From NCBI GenBank assembly GCA_031553855.1, contig JAVBKW010000001.1, positions 1-64,000 of the forward strand: a DNA stretch of 64,000 nucleotides, written 5' to 3'. The notes under the pieces were generated by a model that was not told the origin of the DNA, searched no databases, and saw nothing but the letters and a program-made list of their open reading frames with translations. Source of the stretch: RACS-047 sp031553855. GTDB lineage: Bacteria; Bacillota; Clostridia; Christensenellales; Pumilibacteraceae. The translations under genes were made by a program, and so were the position numbers. How positions within the stretch are numbered: position 1 is the first letter of the stretch; each line of letters begins with the position of its first letter. This document shows positions 25,345-33,232 of the stretch, one piece after another.

Positions 25345-26625
25345 TTGGAAAAGTCTTTTGCCAAAATCGGGGATATCCTCGATTTATCCGAGCTGAAAAA
25401 ACTGTTTTCGTATTTTTCAGTAATGACCGGACTGGACGTTACGCTCTACGCTAGCGACGGACAGGCTGTTTTAACGAACCGTCAAAAAGACTCGGTCTGC
25501 GATTTTGCCGATAATTGCAGCGTTTGCCGTGAAAATATTGTCTACGGCGGTCTAAAATCGGCAGAGCTTGGGGAGCCGTATATTTTCAGCTGCGGCTGCG
25601 GCCTTATAATGTGCTCTTCGCCCGTAATATTTGAAGGAAAGCTTATAGGTTCTATCGTTTGCGGCCCGACGATGCTGTGGGAGGCTGATGAGTTCGCTAA
25701 AGACGAGTTTTTTACAAAACTTTCAAAGCTCAATATTACAGGCGATTTTTCAGAGTATTTCAATAAAATTAAAACGCTTGATTGTGTAAATATGACTGCG
25801 GCTGCGCAAATTTTATTTATAATCGTGAATAGTTTGAGCCGAGAACACGGAAAATATCTATTACAGCGCGCTAAAATCAGCGACCAGCAGTCGCGTATAT
25901 CAGAGCTTATCGCAGAGAAAAAAGCGTCATCCGTTTCGATCGAGAGGATAGAAAAGCATTCGGAAAAATTCCGCAATCCTTTGGAGATGGAAAAAGAGCT
26001 GATTTCCTATGTTCAGACGGGGAACAGGCAGGAAGCCAAAAAAATACTGAACAGTATTTTAGGCGAAATATTTTCATTATCCGGCGGCGATACCGATATT
26101 ATAAAGATCCGCGTATTCGAGCTTTTGGCATTTTTATCGCGCGCGGCAGTCGATTCCGGCGCGCCCCTTAGCAGCACAGACGAAATTATCCGCAAAGCAT
26201 CCGAGATCATGAAAGAAAACGCGGATTTTGAGGAGGTTTGCTTTTTAACTGCGGAAGCCCTCGACGCTTTTATCGACGTTGTTTACGAGTCGCGGTCGCT
26301 TAAAAAGTCAAGCGAACATTTGTCGAAAGCCATCGCCTATATCGCGGAGAATTTTGCGGACGAGCTTTCGCTGGGTAAGGTTGCCGGAGCGGTGTTTGTG
26401 AGTAACTATTATTTGAGCCATTTGTTCCGCGACGAAATGGGCACTACTTTTTCAGATTATTTATGCAAGGTGAGGATCGAGAAAGCAAAGGAATATTTAA
26501 AGGACGTCGGGATGAAAATATCGGAAGCTGCCGAAAAAGCGGGCTTTAACGACGCAAATTATTTTGCTAAAACCTTTAAAAAATATACCGGGCTGACTCC
26601 GAAAGCGTACAGGTCTTTGTTCTAG
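25345..26625 (+). CDS. PocR-domain AraC-family transcriptional regulator
   Basis: A 426-residue regulator. Residues about 10-165 form a PocR sensory domain (DLSELKKLFSYFSVMTGL, a CX2C pair in NCSVCREN and IFSCGCGLIMCSSP), a fold used by propanediol and corrinoid-linked regulators. The middle is helical. Residues about 325-426 are two AraC helix-turn-helix motifs ending in GFNDANYFAKTFKKYTG. Start is TTG behind AGAGGA. It sits inside the corrinoid module and likely activates it through direct repeats such as those at 24501-24531. Confidence 0.85.
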   Translation: MEKSFAKIGDILDLSELKKLFSYFSVMTGLDVTLYASDGQAVLTNRQKDSVCDFADNCSVCRENIVYGGLKSAELGEPYIFSCGCGLIMCSSPVIFEGKLIGSIVCGPTMLWEADEFAKDEFFTKLSKLNITGDFSEYFNKIKTLDCVNMTAAAQILFIIVNSLSREHGKYLLQRAKISDQQSRISELIAEKKASSVSIERIEKHSEKFRNPLEMEKELISYVQTGNRQEAKKILNSILGEIFSLSGGDTDIIKIRVFELLAFLSRAAVDSGAPLSSTDEIIRKASEIMKENADFEEVCFLTAEALDAFIDVVYESRSLKKSSEHLSKAIAYIAENFADELSLGKVAGAVFVSNYYLSHLFRDEMGTTFSDYLCKVRIEKAKEYLKDVGMKISEAAEKAGFNDANYFAKTFKKYTGLTPKAYRSLF

Positions 26626-26728
26626 CAAAAAAATACAGATTTAGCGCAAAATTGTCATACTGCAATTAAATAAAAAAGTTTATAATTAAATATGAAACAA
26701 AATAATATTATAAGGATGTGAAATCAAT

Positions 26729-27364
26729 ATGTCAGTTTTTCAGGAAATTTCAGAATTATTACAAAAAGGCAAAGCGCGTGATATCGGTGCGGTTGTTCAG
26801 AGGGCGCTTGAGGACGGCGCGGCTCCTTCCGATATCCTTGTTAAAGGCTTGATCGACGGTATGAATATTGTCGGAACAAAATTCAGGAACAACGAAATGT
26901 TCGTTCCCGAAGTTTTGATTGCGGCGCGCGCTATGAATGCTGCGCTTGTAATTTTAAAGCCCGCATTAACTGCTGCCGGAGTTGAGCCTGTAGGCACAGC
27001 TATCATTTGCACAGTCAAGGGCGACCTTCATGATATCGGCAAAAATCTCGTTAAAATGATGATAGAGGGTACGGGCGTTAACGTTATCGATTTAGGCGTT
27101 GACTGTTCGCCGGAAAAGGTTGTTGAGGCCGTTAAAACTACTAACGCTTCAGTCGTTTGCCTTAGCGCGCTTTTAACTACGACTATGATGTCGCAAAAAG
27201 ACATTATCGACGCTTTAAAGGCTGAAGGCGTACGCGGCCGCGTTAAGGTTATGGTCGGCGGCGCGCCCGTTACTCAGGCGTTCGCAGATGAGATCGGCGC
27301 AGACGCATATACTCCGGACGCAGCTTCCGCGGCCGAGGTTTGCCGTTCCTTCTTTCCCGCTTAG
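26729..27364 (+). CDS. Corrinoid (B12-binding) methyl-carrier protein
   Basis: A 211-residue protein of the MtaC/MtbC/MttC type. Residues 1-90 are the helical cap. The Rossmann-like cobalamin domain has D99-L-H101-D-I-G104, with His101 as the lower cobalt ligand, then SALLTTTM and GGAPV. It carries the methyl group as methyl-Co(III) between two methyltransferases. An activator gene follows 6 nt later. No dedicated substrate methyltransferase (MtaB, MttB or MtbB type) is in the window, so the methyl donor is unknown. Confidence 0.9.
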   Translation: MSVFQEISELLQKGKARDIGAVVQRALEDGAAPSDILVKGLIDGMNIVGTKFRNNEMFVPEVLIAARAMNAALVILKPALTAAGVEPVGTAIICTVKGDLHDIGKNLVKMMIEGTGVNVIDLGVDCSPEKVVEAVKTTNASVVCLSALLTTTMMSQKDIIDALKAEGVRGRVKVMVGGAPVTQAFADEIGADAYTPDAASAAEVCRSFFPA

Positions 27365-27369
27365 ATTTA

Positions 27370-28851
27370 ATGCGGATAAATATCGAAAACAAGAATATAT
27401 CAATAGAGACTGACGGACGCGAAAGCATTCTTTCTGTGTTCCAAAAGCAGAATATAGATGTCCCTGCCCCTTGTTCGGGGCGGGGCATTTGTAATAAGTG
27501 CAAGGTTAAGCTTGTTTGCGGCAAGGTGTCCGGGGATAAGCCCGACCAAAACGGCCTTATCCGTTCGTGTAAAGCTTTTCCGCTTTGTGATATTACCGTT
27601 TCGATACCCGATACGTATATGGGCGCGGGTGAGGTCGCAAAAATCGCAAACGGAAACGGAAGAAAAATCGGGAAAGCGGGCATAGCTTTAGACATCGGCA
27701 CAACGACTGTTTCGGCTATGCTTATAGATTTGACCGACGGGACTGAAATTGATACTATATCGTCGCTTAACCCTCAACGCATTTACGGCGCGGACGTTAT
27801 GAGCCGCATAAACGCTTGTATGAACGGGCAGCTTGAGAATCTTCATAAAATCACTGTCTCGGAAATCAACAGGATCATTTTTGAATTTAAAAGCAGAAAC
27901 GAATTTGAATTTATAGAAAAAATTGCCGTGAGCGCAAATACAACTATGCTGCATATACTTGCAAACCGCGACCCGTCCTCGATGGGCGTTGTTCCTTTTA
28001 AGCCTCTGTTCACCGATAACCTTATTTTAAGCGGGTTAGAGATAGGCGTTGATTGCGGCGAGCTTGTTCTTTTACCGTCCGTTTCCGCTTTTATCGGCGC
28101 GGACGTTGTTTCGGGAATTGCCGCCGCTGGATTTATTAAATCGCCGGAGCCAGTATTGTACGTGGATATCGGCACAAACGGAGAAGCCGCGCTTATAAAT
28201 AACGGTAAAATTTTATGCTGTTCGACCGCGGCCGGGCCTGCTTTAGAGGGCGCGGAAATAGAATGCGGCACAGGCGGGGTGTACGGCGCGGTAAACAAGG
28301 TATATTCGGATGGTGAAGAGCTAAAATTTACGGTTATCGGCGGAGTTGCGCCGTCCGGCATTTGCGGAAGCGGACTAATTGATGCCGTCAGCGTAATGCT
28401 GAAAACCGGTTGTCTGGATTCGACAGGCGCGTTAAATGATGTAAAAAACAGCTATTTTGACGGCGAAAAGCTTATTATGTCTGACATAGTATACATTTGC
28501 GGCAAGGATATCCGCCAATATCAGACCGCAAAAAGCGCGATAAGGTCGGGCCTTAACATCCTTTTAAAAAGAGGCGGCATATCGCTTGACGCGCTTTCTA
28601 AGCTGGATATTTCCGGCGGCCTCGGATTTTTTATCGATATTGAAAATGCTTGTTTTACGGGACTATTGCCCGATTTACCAAGGTCTAAGATAACGGCATC
28701 CGGCAATATGAGCCTTAAGGGCGCGGCAATGCTGATGAAAAACCAATTGACGCTTTCGGATTTTGAAAATGTAAAAAAAGCCTGCGTCAGTATCGAGCTT
28801 GCTTCCGATCCGGACTTTATGGATGAGTTTATGGATAATATGTTTTTTTAG
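27370..28851 (+). CDS. RACo-like ATP-dependent reductive activator of corrinoid proteins
   Basis: A 493-residue protein. Residues 1-90 are a plant-type [2Fe-2S] ferredoxin domain with C35, C41, C44 and C67. From about residue 110 there is an ASKHA ATPase domain with ALDIGTTTVSA and a second phosphate motif, YVDIGTNGEAAL (the DUF4445/RamA-type activators). It reduces inactive Co(II) corrinoid back to Co(I) with ATP. The start is ATG 27370, just after the corrinoid-protein stop; an upstream in-frame ATG would overlap that gene by 25 nt. No strong ribosome site, so coupling is likely. Confidence 0.88.
   Translation: MRINIENKNISIETDGRESILSVFQKQNIDVPAPCSGRGICNKCKVKLVCGKVSGDKPDQNGLIRSCKAFPLCDITVSIPDTYMGAGEVAKIANGNGRKIGKAGIALDIGTTTVSAMLIDLTDGTEIDTISSLNPQRIYGADVMSRINACMNGQLENLHKITVSEINRIIFEFKSRNEFEFIEKIAVSANTTMLHILANRDPSSMGVVPFKPLFTDNLILSGLEIGVDCGELVLLPSVSAFIGADVVSGIAAAGFIKSPEPVLYVDIGTNGEAALINNGKILCCSTAAGPALEGAEIECGTGGVYGAVNKVYSDGEELKFTVIGGVAPSGICGSGLIDAVSVMLKTGCLDSTGALNDVKNSYFDGEKLIMSDIVYICGKDIRQYQTAKSAIRSGLNILLKRGGISLDALSKLDISGGLGFFIDIENACFTGLLPDLPRSKITASGNMSLKGAAMLMKNQLTLSDFENVKKACVSIELASDPDFMDEFMDNMFF
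28471..28493. repeat. Match to the 23-bp palindrome inside the RACo-like gene
   Basis: The core TATGTC-T-GACATA (28476-28488) followed by GTA matches the complementary strand of the intergenic palindrome; the outermost bases differ. It encodes the ordinary residues IMSDIV, so coincidence remains possible. Confidence 0.4.
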
Positions 28852-28934
28852 CATCCTTTAATCATATCTGTTAAGCAAGCATTCTAAAGTCTGCAACGAT
28901 TTACAAAAATTGTTCCGCATTAGGAAAAGAATAT

Positions 28935-28976
28935 GCCGCCGTTTTCGTGTTTTATCGAAGAACGGCGGTTTATTTT
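28935..28976 (+). terminator. Terminator after the corrinoid module
   Basis: CCGCCGTT pairs with AACGGCGG, followed by TTTATTTTT. Confidence 0.8.
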
Positions 28977-29063
28977 TGTTGAAATTATTAAAAAACTACC
29001 GGTATTCCTTTTAGAAAAGCGAAAGGTTTTAGCGAAATCTTTGTTGAAAAATGTCGAAAAGTA

Positions 29064-29092
29064 TTGTAATTTTTCTTTTTATATGATATAAT
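29064..29092 (+). promoter_or_regulatory. Promoter of the agmatine deiminase gene
   Basis: TTGTAA (29064-29069), 17 nt, TATAAT (29087-29092). A TGTCGAA sequence, identical to the Spo0A-box core, ends 6 bp upstream of the -35 box (29052-29058); this may be chance. Confidence 0.5.
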
Positions 29093-29140
29093 GGCAACAA
29101 AAACTAAGAATATTCATAAATATTTTTTTTTGAGCTGCGG

Positions 29141-29194
29141 CATCCGGGAGGATGGGCAAAATTGATCAATAAAACGCCTGTCGGGCGGGTTTTG
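29141..29194 (+). promoter_or_regulatory. Two-hairpin leader of the agmatine deiminase gene
   Basis: First hairpin CATCC-GGGA-GGATG (29141-29154). The second, AAAACGCC paired with GGCG and TTTT (29171-29194), resembles a weak terminator. It lies in the 130-nt leader, so attenuation is possible. I could not match it to a known riboswitch class. Confidence 0.4.
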
Positions 29195-29227
29195 AAATAT
29201 TTAAAATTTACTGGTTGAAGGGCACGA

Positions 29228-30244
29228 ATGAGGGCGGAATTTGAGAGGCATAAATGCACAATACTCTTATACCCTGAGAGGAAAGACGTTTGGCGCAAAA
29301 ATGCCGTGCCGATAAAAGATACGGTCGAAAAACTGGCGGAAGTTATTTCCGGATTTGAGCCGGTTATTTTCGGCTGTAACGGCAAAGACGTTCCGAAGAT
29401 TTTTTCACTCAAAAATTATGATGCCGCGCGGCTCAAAAATATTAAGCTTAAATATGACGATATCTGGGTGCGCGATACAGGCCCCATCCCTTTAAACGAA
29501 AACTTATTTGTATCTTTTGGCTTTGACGCATGGAGCGGGTTATGCCGCGACTACAAAAAAGATTCCGCAGTTGCTTTAAACATAGGTAAGTTATTGGGAG
29601 TCCCGACGAATAAGTGCGGCCTTGTCTTAGAGGGCGGCAATTTGACTTCGGACGGCAGCGGCACGTTAGTTGCGATAAAAGAAACTATTCAAAAACGCAA
29701 CAATATGCCGCTTGACAAAATTGAAATTGAATTAAAGAAGGCTTTGCGGCTGAATCAGATTATTTGGCTTGAGCGCGGCCTTATTTATGACGAAACCGGA
29801 GGGCATATCGACAATCTTTGTGCTTTTGCTTCTCCCGATACGGTACTTCTTGCCTGGACGGACGATAAAACAAATCCGCAGTATGAGATCGTGAATGAAG
29901 CGTTTACGGTTTTAAGCAACGCAAAAAATACTGACGGCGCGCCTTATAAGATCGTAAAAGTCCCTCTTCCGGATATTTTTTTTAAAAGCGATGACGATTG
30001 CGACGGCCTTGTAGCTGTTAGCGGGAGTAAAATAAGGCCGGTAGGCGAGCCTGTTCAGGCCAGCTATATTAATTTTATATTCGCAAACGGCGCCGTTATC
30101 GTTCCGCAGTTTGATTTAAAACAGGACAAAGACGCTAAGGAAGTTTTTTGCAAGGTTTTTCACAATAGAAAGATAGTTCCTTTTTTTGCGCGCGAGGTCG
30201 TGCTTGGCGGCGGCGGGCTGCATTGTATATCCAGAAATATTTGA
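29228..30244 (+). CDS. aguA: Agmatine deiminase family protein
   Basis: A 338-residue PPAD-fold protein. Family marks are WVRDTGP near residue 80, LEGGNL, GGHIDN and the C-terminal nucleophile segment GGGGLHCISRN with its catalytic Cys. The enzyme hydrolyses agmatine to N-carbamoylputrescine and ammonia, a step toward putrescine. The protein is slightly short compared with the usual 350-370 residues, and the N-terminus begins close to the first family strand. No carbamoylputrescine amidase is adjacent. The next gene starts 156 bp later. Confidence 0.85.
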   Translation: MRAEFERHKCTILLYPERKDVWRKNAVPIKDTVEKLAEVISGFEPVIFGCNGKDVPKIFSLKNYDAARLKNIKLKYDDIWVRDTGPIPLNENLFVSFGFDAWSGLCRDYKKDSAVALNIGKLLGVPTNKCGLVLEGGNLTSDGSGTLVAIKETIQKRNNMPLDKIEIELKKALRLNQIIWLERGLIYDETGGHIDNLCAFASPDTVLLAWTDDKTNPQYEIVNEAFTVLSNAKNTDGAPYKIVKVPLPDIFFKSDDDCDGLVAVSGSKIRPVGEPVQASYINFIFANGAVIVPQFDLKQDKDAKEVFCKVFHNRKIVPFFAREVVLGGGGLHCISRNI

Positions 30245-30400
30245 TGAGGCTCAGTATTTTTCTTAAAATACCGGAATTTTTTCAAAATTTTTAATTGGCA
30301 AAAGCTTTTACAGAATACTAATAATTGGCATAAAATTTTGCAAAATACAAAAAATCCGGATTTATCCGGCATTTCTAAATTATTTATTTAAGGGGGCAAT

Positions 30401-32332
30401 ATGAACGAGGTCGGGAGTAAACTTGAAAAAACCTTAAAGCTGCTTGTGAGCGCGCAGGATGAAACGTTTAGAGTATATAAGGACCGTAAGGTTATAGGCG
30501 ATTTGATTTTCAAGTCACTTATTGCAAGGCAAGACGGTACGGACAGCGCAGGTAACGACGCTGAGGGCTTTTATCTTACCCAAAAAGAAGATGAAGTTGG
30601 ACTGATGAGCCAATTATACGGTATTGTCGGACTCATAAGCCTGATAAACAGATACGGCGTAGTCCCGTCGGCAGAGGACGTCAAAAAGATCAAAAAAGGC
30701 GTAAGCTGGATAATGGCGTATCTTGAAAAGTACGGTTATGATCTTTCGCCGTATCTTGACGACAAGGTAAACGAGGACTTCTTTCAAAACAGCAACACAA
30801 AAGGTAAAAAGGTCTCTTACGTCGGCGCAAGGACGTGGGCTTTTTCCATGTTCGTTTCATTAAGGAAGCTGCATCTGAACGGAATCATCGATTTTGGCGC
30901 AGAAATGGAAAAAATAATGTCGCGTATAAAGGGTAACGTCCAGTTTTTTATTAACGAGGTTATCCGTGTTGAGGACGAGCCGGTCGGCTATGGCTATGCA
31001 AACGGCTGCGAGGAGCCGTCTTTATTCTTCACATACTCCGTTGTCGAGGCGTTCGCCGACTTTGACGACAACTGCCTCGGCAGTGACGGAGGCCTGCGCG
31101 ACGAGGAGCTGTTAGAGTATATGAACCGCGACAATACCGACGGCGTTCCTATCGAAAAGCAATTTACCGACATCTGTATGAAAATGGGCGATTTAGCCTG
31201 GGAATATTTCGGAGGGGTTTTAAAGAATAAATTTTTCAGCGATAAGTTTGATAAAAACTTCCGTATAATTTCAGAAGAAGAGATTCTCAATTCGTCGCGC
31301 TCTTCCGTACTTTTCAACAGCTTATACGTTATTTTCACGCTTTTTTATTCCTATAAAAACTCGCGACAGGATCAATCTGCGGAGCAAAATAAAGAAATAA
31401 TGTCGTCGATGTCGCTGGGACTGCAGCTTATCCAGAACTTCTACGACGAGCTTACCGCCTCCGATAAGGACAGTATCGTTGATAAACACATCATTTCCTT
31501 CGATCAAAAGCACAGGATAGACAGATTCAGCAAGGAACTGAACGACGCCTCGATTCAGGCCTCAAGCTTATTGCCTATGCTCGCAAAAGCAAACAACCTT
31601 ATCGCGTTCTATAACTACAAATTTCCTCAGCAGAAAATGGGCGTGATGTTCGACAAAATGCTTGAGGCAAAGCTGGAGGGCGAGTGGCTGTGGGAAAACC
31701 GTAAATACGACCTGCTTTCAACCGAGCGTTATTTAGAGGCGGTCGCGGACTTTTACGACTACTACGACAAATATGAAAGGCGTTACGCCGAAAAATCCAC
31801 GTCCGACGCCGAACTGCGCGCAAAACTCGGCGAGGAAGTACGCAAAGTTCTTGAGCCGAAGATAATTTTAGAGCAGAGTAAAAAGCTTAACGCAAAGCAT
31901 AAGCAGGAAATGGACGCCGTACTGCGCGACGCGGCGGCGCGATATCCGATAGAAACGCAGTTAAATCAGCGAATGGAAACGGTCGCAAATGAAAAAGCTC
32001 TTAAAATTATGTGCGATATGCTCAATTCTTTGGCAAAATTCAATTCGCTCAGCGACGAGGAAAAAAGCAGGGTATCGCTTAGCCCCGACGAACAAAAACT
32101 TCAGTCCGCGCTGCAAAACTATATCTCAAGTTTTATAGCGGTTCCCCTAAAGGTAGCCTCGCTAAAGAGCGGAGTTGAAAGCGCGAAACTGAAAAAAGCG
32201 GGCGAATCGGATCTTATACAGACGCTCACGGCTTTCTTTGAGTTCATTGCCCAAAACAACGTGGACAGGCAAGGCTCGGGCAAATTGTCATTAAAAGAAA
32301 TATTCAAGATAATAGAAAACAGCAAGGAGTAA
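30401..32332 (+). CDS. Unknown protein with probable alpha/alpha-toroid N-terminal half (gene A of five-gene cluster)
   Basis: A 643-residue soluble protein that I do not recognise. Residues about 55-240 show helical repeats with aromatic and glycine marks (GVSWIMAYLEKYGYDL, YVGARTWAFSMF, GYGYANGCEEPSLFFTYS) that recall the alpha/alpha toroids of terpene cyclases and prenyltransferases, without their catalytic aspartate motifs. Residues about 460-560 are charged and probably coiled coil. There is no signal peptide or membrane helix. Ribosome site GGGGG 6 nt from ATG. The 156 bp upstream are A+T-rich, with a CCGGA/TCCGG hairpin and a repeated TAATTGGCA. The next gene begins 4 nt after the stop. 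Confidence 0.75.
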   Translation: MNEVGSKLEKTLKLLVSAQDETFRVYKDRKVIGDLIFKSLIARQDGTDSAGNDAEGFYLTQKEDEVGLMSQLYGIVGLISLINRYGVVPSAEDVKKIKKGVSWIMAYLEKYGYDLSPYLDDKVNEDFFQNSNTKGKKVSYVGARTWAFSMFVSLRKLHLNGIIDFGAEMEKIMSRIKGNVQFFINEVIRVEDEPVGYGYANGCEEPSLFFTYSVVEAFADFDDNCLGSDGGLRDEELLEYMNRDNTDGVPIEKQFTDICMKMGDLAWEYFGGVLKNKFFSDKFDKNFRIISEEEILNSSRSSVLFNSLYVIFTLFYSYKNSRQDQSAEQNKEIMSSMSLGLQLIQNFYDELTASDKDSIVDKHIISFDQKHRIDRFSKELNDASIQASSLLPMLAKANNLIAFYNYKFPQQKMGVMFDKMLEAKLEGEWLWENRKYDLLSTERYLEAVADFYDYYDKYERRYAEKSTSDAELRAKLGEEVRKVLEPKIILEQSKKLNAKHKQEMDAVLRDAAARYPIETQLNQRMETVANEKALKIMCDMLNSLAKFNSLSDEEKSRVSLSPDEQKLQSALQNYISSFIAVPLKVASLKSGVESAKLKKAGESDLIQTLTAFFEFIAQNNVDRQGSGKLSLKEIFKIIENSKE

Positions 32333-32335
32333 GCT

Positions 32336-33232
32336 ATGGAAATCGTAACTTTTTATTCTTACAAGGGCGGCGCGGGGCGCAGTTCAACAACTCTCAACAC
32401 TCTTCCGTATTTAGTTAAGGTTCTCGAGGCGGACAAAAAGTCGCCTATACTGCTTCTTGATATGGATTTAGACAGCGCGGGTATGACGTATTTGTTGGAT
32501 CTTGATAAGCATTTTCAGGATTCAAGCGTATACGATATCAAGGATTTTTTGAGAGGCGAAGAAAACTGGTCGGAAAATCCGGCGTCAAGCTTATCCGAGC
32601 ATACGCTTTACCAAAAATTTGTTCCGGTAGGAGATAAGCTCGGCGTTGAAAACGAGGCTGTTATGTTTTTGGGCGTAGACGACGGAAAGAAAATCGATAA
32701 CAGCGAAATGACGGGAGCTAAGGAAGAGGTCTTTAATAAGCTCCGCCGTTTTTGCCGTAAAAATAATTTCAGCGCAGTCGTCATCGACAGCTCCGCGGGC
32801 GACCAGTATTCCGCGCTGCTCTCAATTCAGGCGGCCTCGCTTGTCGTGCATTGCCTGCGCGCTACGACTCAGTTCAGGATAGGCTCGTTTAATTATCTTT
32901 ACAGGCTTAAAGAGGAGAGTATCGACAAAAAAATCGTGCTGTTGCCTACGGTAGTTCCCGCGCAGGACAAGGTCATCGACGGCACACCGCAGCGTCAGGC
33001 GGCGGTTGACGATATGCTTAAAAGGATCAAAGAGCTTAATCTCAAAAACGTGCGGACGGATTTTGTCGAATACGAGAAGCTCGGCATAAACGAGGTCGAG
33101 CGGTTTAAGTGGCGCGAGGGCGTGTTATATAAAATCGGAAAGGAGCAGCCTTTAACAAAGGATGAGGAGGAGGCGACGGGCCGCTACTCAAAATTAGCTC
33201 AGGTCATAGCGGCGGGCGATTATGAATTATAA
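32336..33232 (+). CDS. KGGxGRS-variant ParA/MinD-like ATPase (gene B)
   Basis: A 298-residue P-loop ATPase of the SIMIBI/MinD class. The deviant Walker A is K10-GGAGRSS, with Arg where most ParA proteins have Lys. The A-prime motif is LLLDMDLDSAG and Walker B is VVIDSSAG near residue 145. I recall such KGGVGR-type ATPases as members of bacterial conflict and other multi-gene modules, where they act as nucleotide switches. No ParB-like partner or centromere repeats are present, so plasmid-style partitioning is unlikely. Ribosome site AAGGAG. The 3' end overlaps gene C by 11 nt. Confidence 0.82.
   Translation: MEIVTFYSYKGGAGRSSTTLNTLPYLVKVLEADKKSPILLLDMDLDSAGMTYLLDLDKHFQDSSVYDIKDFLRGEENWSENPASSLSEHTLYQKFVPVGDKLGVENEAVMFLGVDDGKKIDNSEMTGAKEEVFNKLRRFCRKNNFSAVVIDSSAGDQYSALLSIQAASLVVHCLRATTQFRIGSFNYLYRLKEESIDKKIVLLPTVVPAQDKVIDGTPQRQAAVDDMLKRIKELNLKNVRTDFVEYEKLGINEVERFKWREGVLYKIGKEQPLTKDEEEATGRYSKLAQVIAAGDYEL

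Noticed and set aside
27843..28361. 172-codon minus-strand frame opposite the RACo-like gene
   Set aside because: The sense frame has intact ferredoxin and ASKHA motifs across the same stretch; the antisense frame has no ribosome site.
32336..33232. Chromosome or plasmid partition locus
   Set aside because: The ATPase has a variant P-loop, there is no ParB-like gene and no clustered parS-like repeats; the neighbours are unrelated to partition.
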